Positions 5,992-6,025 of a stretch of DNA of 6,025 nt are shown here, piece after piece. The notes below the pieces were generated by a model. That model had not been told where the DNA came from. It saw only the letters and a program-made list of their open reading frames with translations, and made no database searches. The DNA lies in the NCBI GenBank assembly GCA_047614125.1, contig JBLHHI010000160.1:1-6025 (forward strand), in the 5' to 3' direction. Position 1 is the first letter of the stretch, and each line of letters begins with the position of its first letter. The position numbers and the translations under genes were made by a program. The stretch comes from JBLHHI01 sp047614125 (GTDB lineage Bacteria > Bacteroidota > Bacteroidia > NS11-12g > UBA9320).

Positions 5992-6025
5992 TGAAATCAG
6001 TCGGTTTATAAACATAAACCTTCCT
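5992..6025 (+). repeat. Right copy of 34-base terminal direct repeat
   Basis: It repeats bases 1-34 in the same orientation with one difference (A at 6016 against G at 25). It runs to the window edge, so its right boundary is not visible. Upstream it is joined to the hairpin at 5861-5952 through an AT-rich linker; what lies upstream of the left copy is outside the window. Confidence 0.9.

Noticed and set aside
1..6025. Complete circular molecule (plasmid or phage-like) with terminal overlap
   Set aside because: The terminal 34-base overlap contains a mismatch, there are no replication, mobilisation or phage genes, and priA is a core chromosomal gene.
1..6025. CRISPR array, tRNA or rRNA genes, defence or biosynthetic systems
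   Set aside because: No regularly spaced short repeats, no tRNA-like cloverleaf and no rRNA sequence were recognised, and no effector, nuclease or biosynthetic domains appear in the translations.

Overview
The window looks like AT-rich chromosomal DNA from a member of the Bacteroidota, probably a flavobacterium- or cryomorpha-like lineage. Three things point there. A long PriA of 821 residues starts at TTG. Two genes for exported or membrane-anchored proteins are each preceded, at nearly the same distance, by TATATTTG, which fits the Bacteroidota sigma -7 consensus TAnnTTTG. Typical Bacteroidota accessory families are present: a lipoprotein with the VTGSASGxNRxG-type C-terminal region, a small predicted outer-membrane barrel, and a membrane-anchored haem-binding CxxCH protein. 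Family assignments come from reading the translations; no database search was possible.

Layout. Bases 1-262 hold no convincing gene and begin inside a repeat. priA (263-2728, minus) encodes the replication-restart helicase and diverges from a lipoprotein gene of unknown function (2818-3690, plus) across a short intergenic region. The lipoprotein gene converges with a SixA-like histidine phosphatase gene (3696-4184, minus), with only 5 bases between the stop codons. Next come a predicted small outer-membrane beta-barrel gene (4293-4904, plus), an intergenic stretch of 184 bases with a weak hairpin and a promoter-like box, and a gene for a haem-binding domain protein (5089-5577, plus). Overlapping its 3' end are the remains of a DUF1801-type gene (5570-5869) that has an in-frame stop near its N-terminus and a truncated C-terminus.

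The right end (5861-6025) is not ordinary coding sequence. It holds a 92-base imperfect hairpin that begins where the DUF1801 remnant ends, then an AT-rich linker, then a 34-base segment that repeats the first 34 bases of the window with one mismatch, in the same orientation. The sequence just inside the left copy and just outside the right copy is partly complementary (47-66 with 5964-5985). The two window ends therefore appear to be complementary parts of two copies of one dispersed, palindrome-rich repeat family, which is also a likely reason for the sequence to stop at these points.

The genes do not form an obvious pathway. They are a core replication gene, a small signalling or dephosphorylation enzyme, three cell-envelope proteins and a gene relic. 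I see no defence system, CRISPR array, biosynthetic cluster or complete mobile element. The most unusual material is the repeat family at the ends and its contact with the decayed DUF1801 gene.
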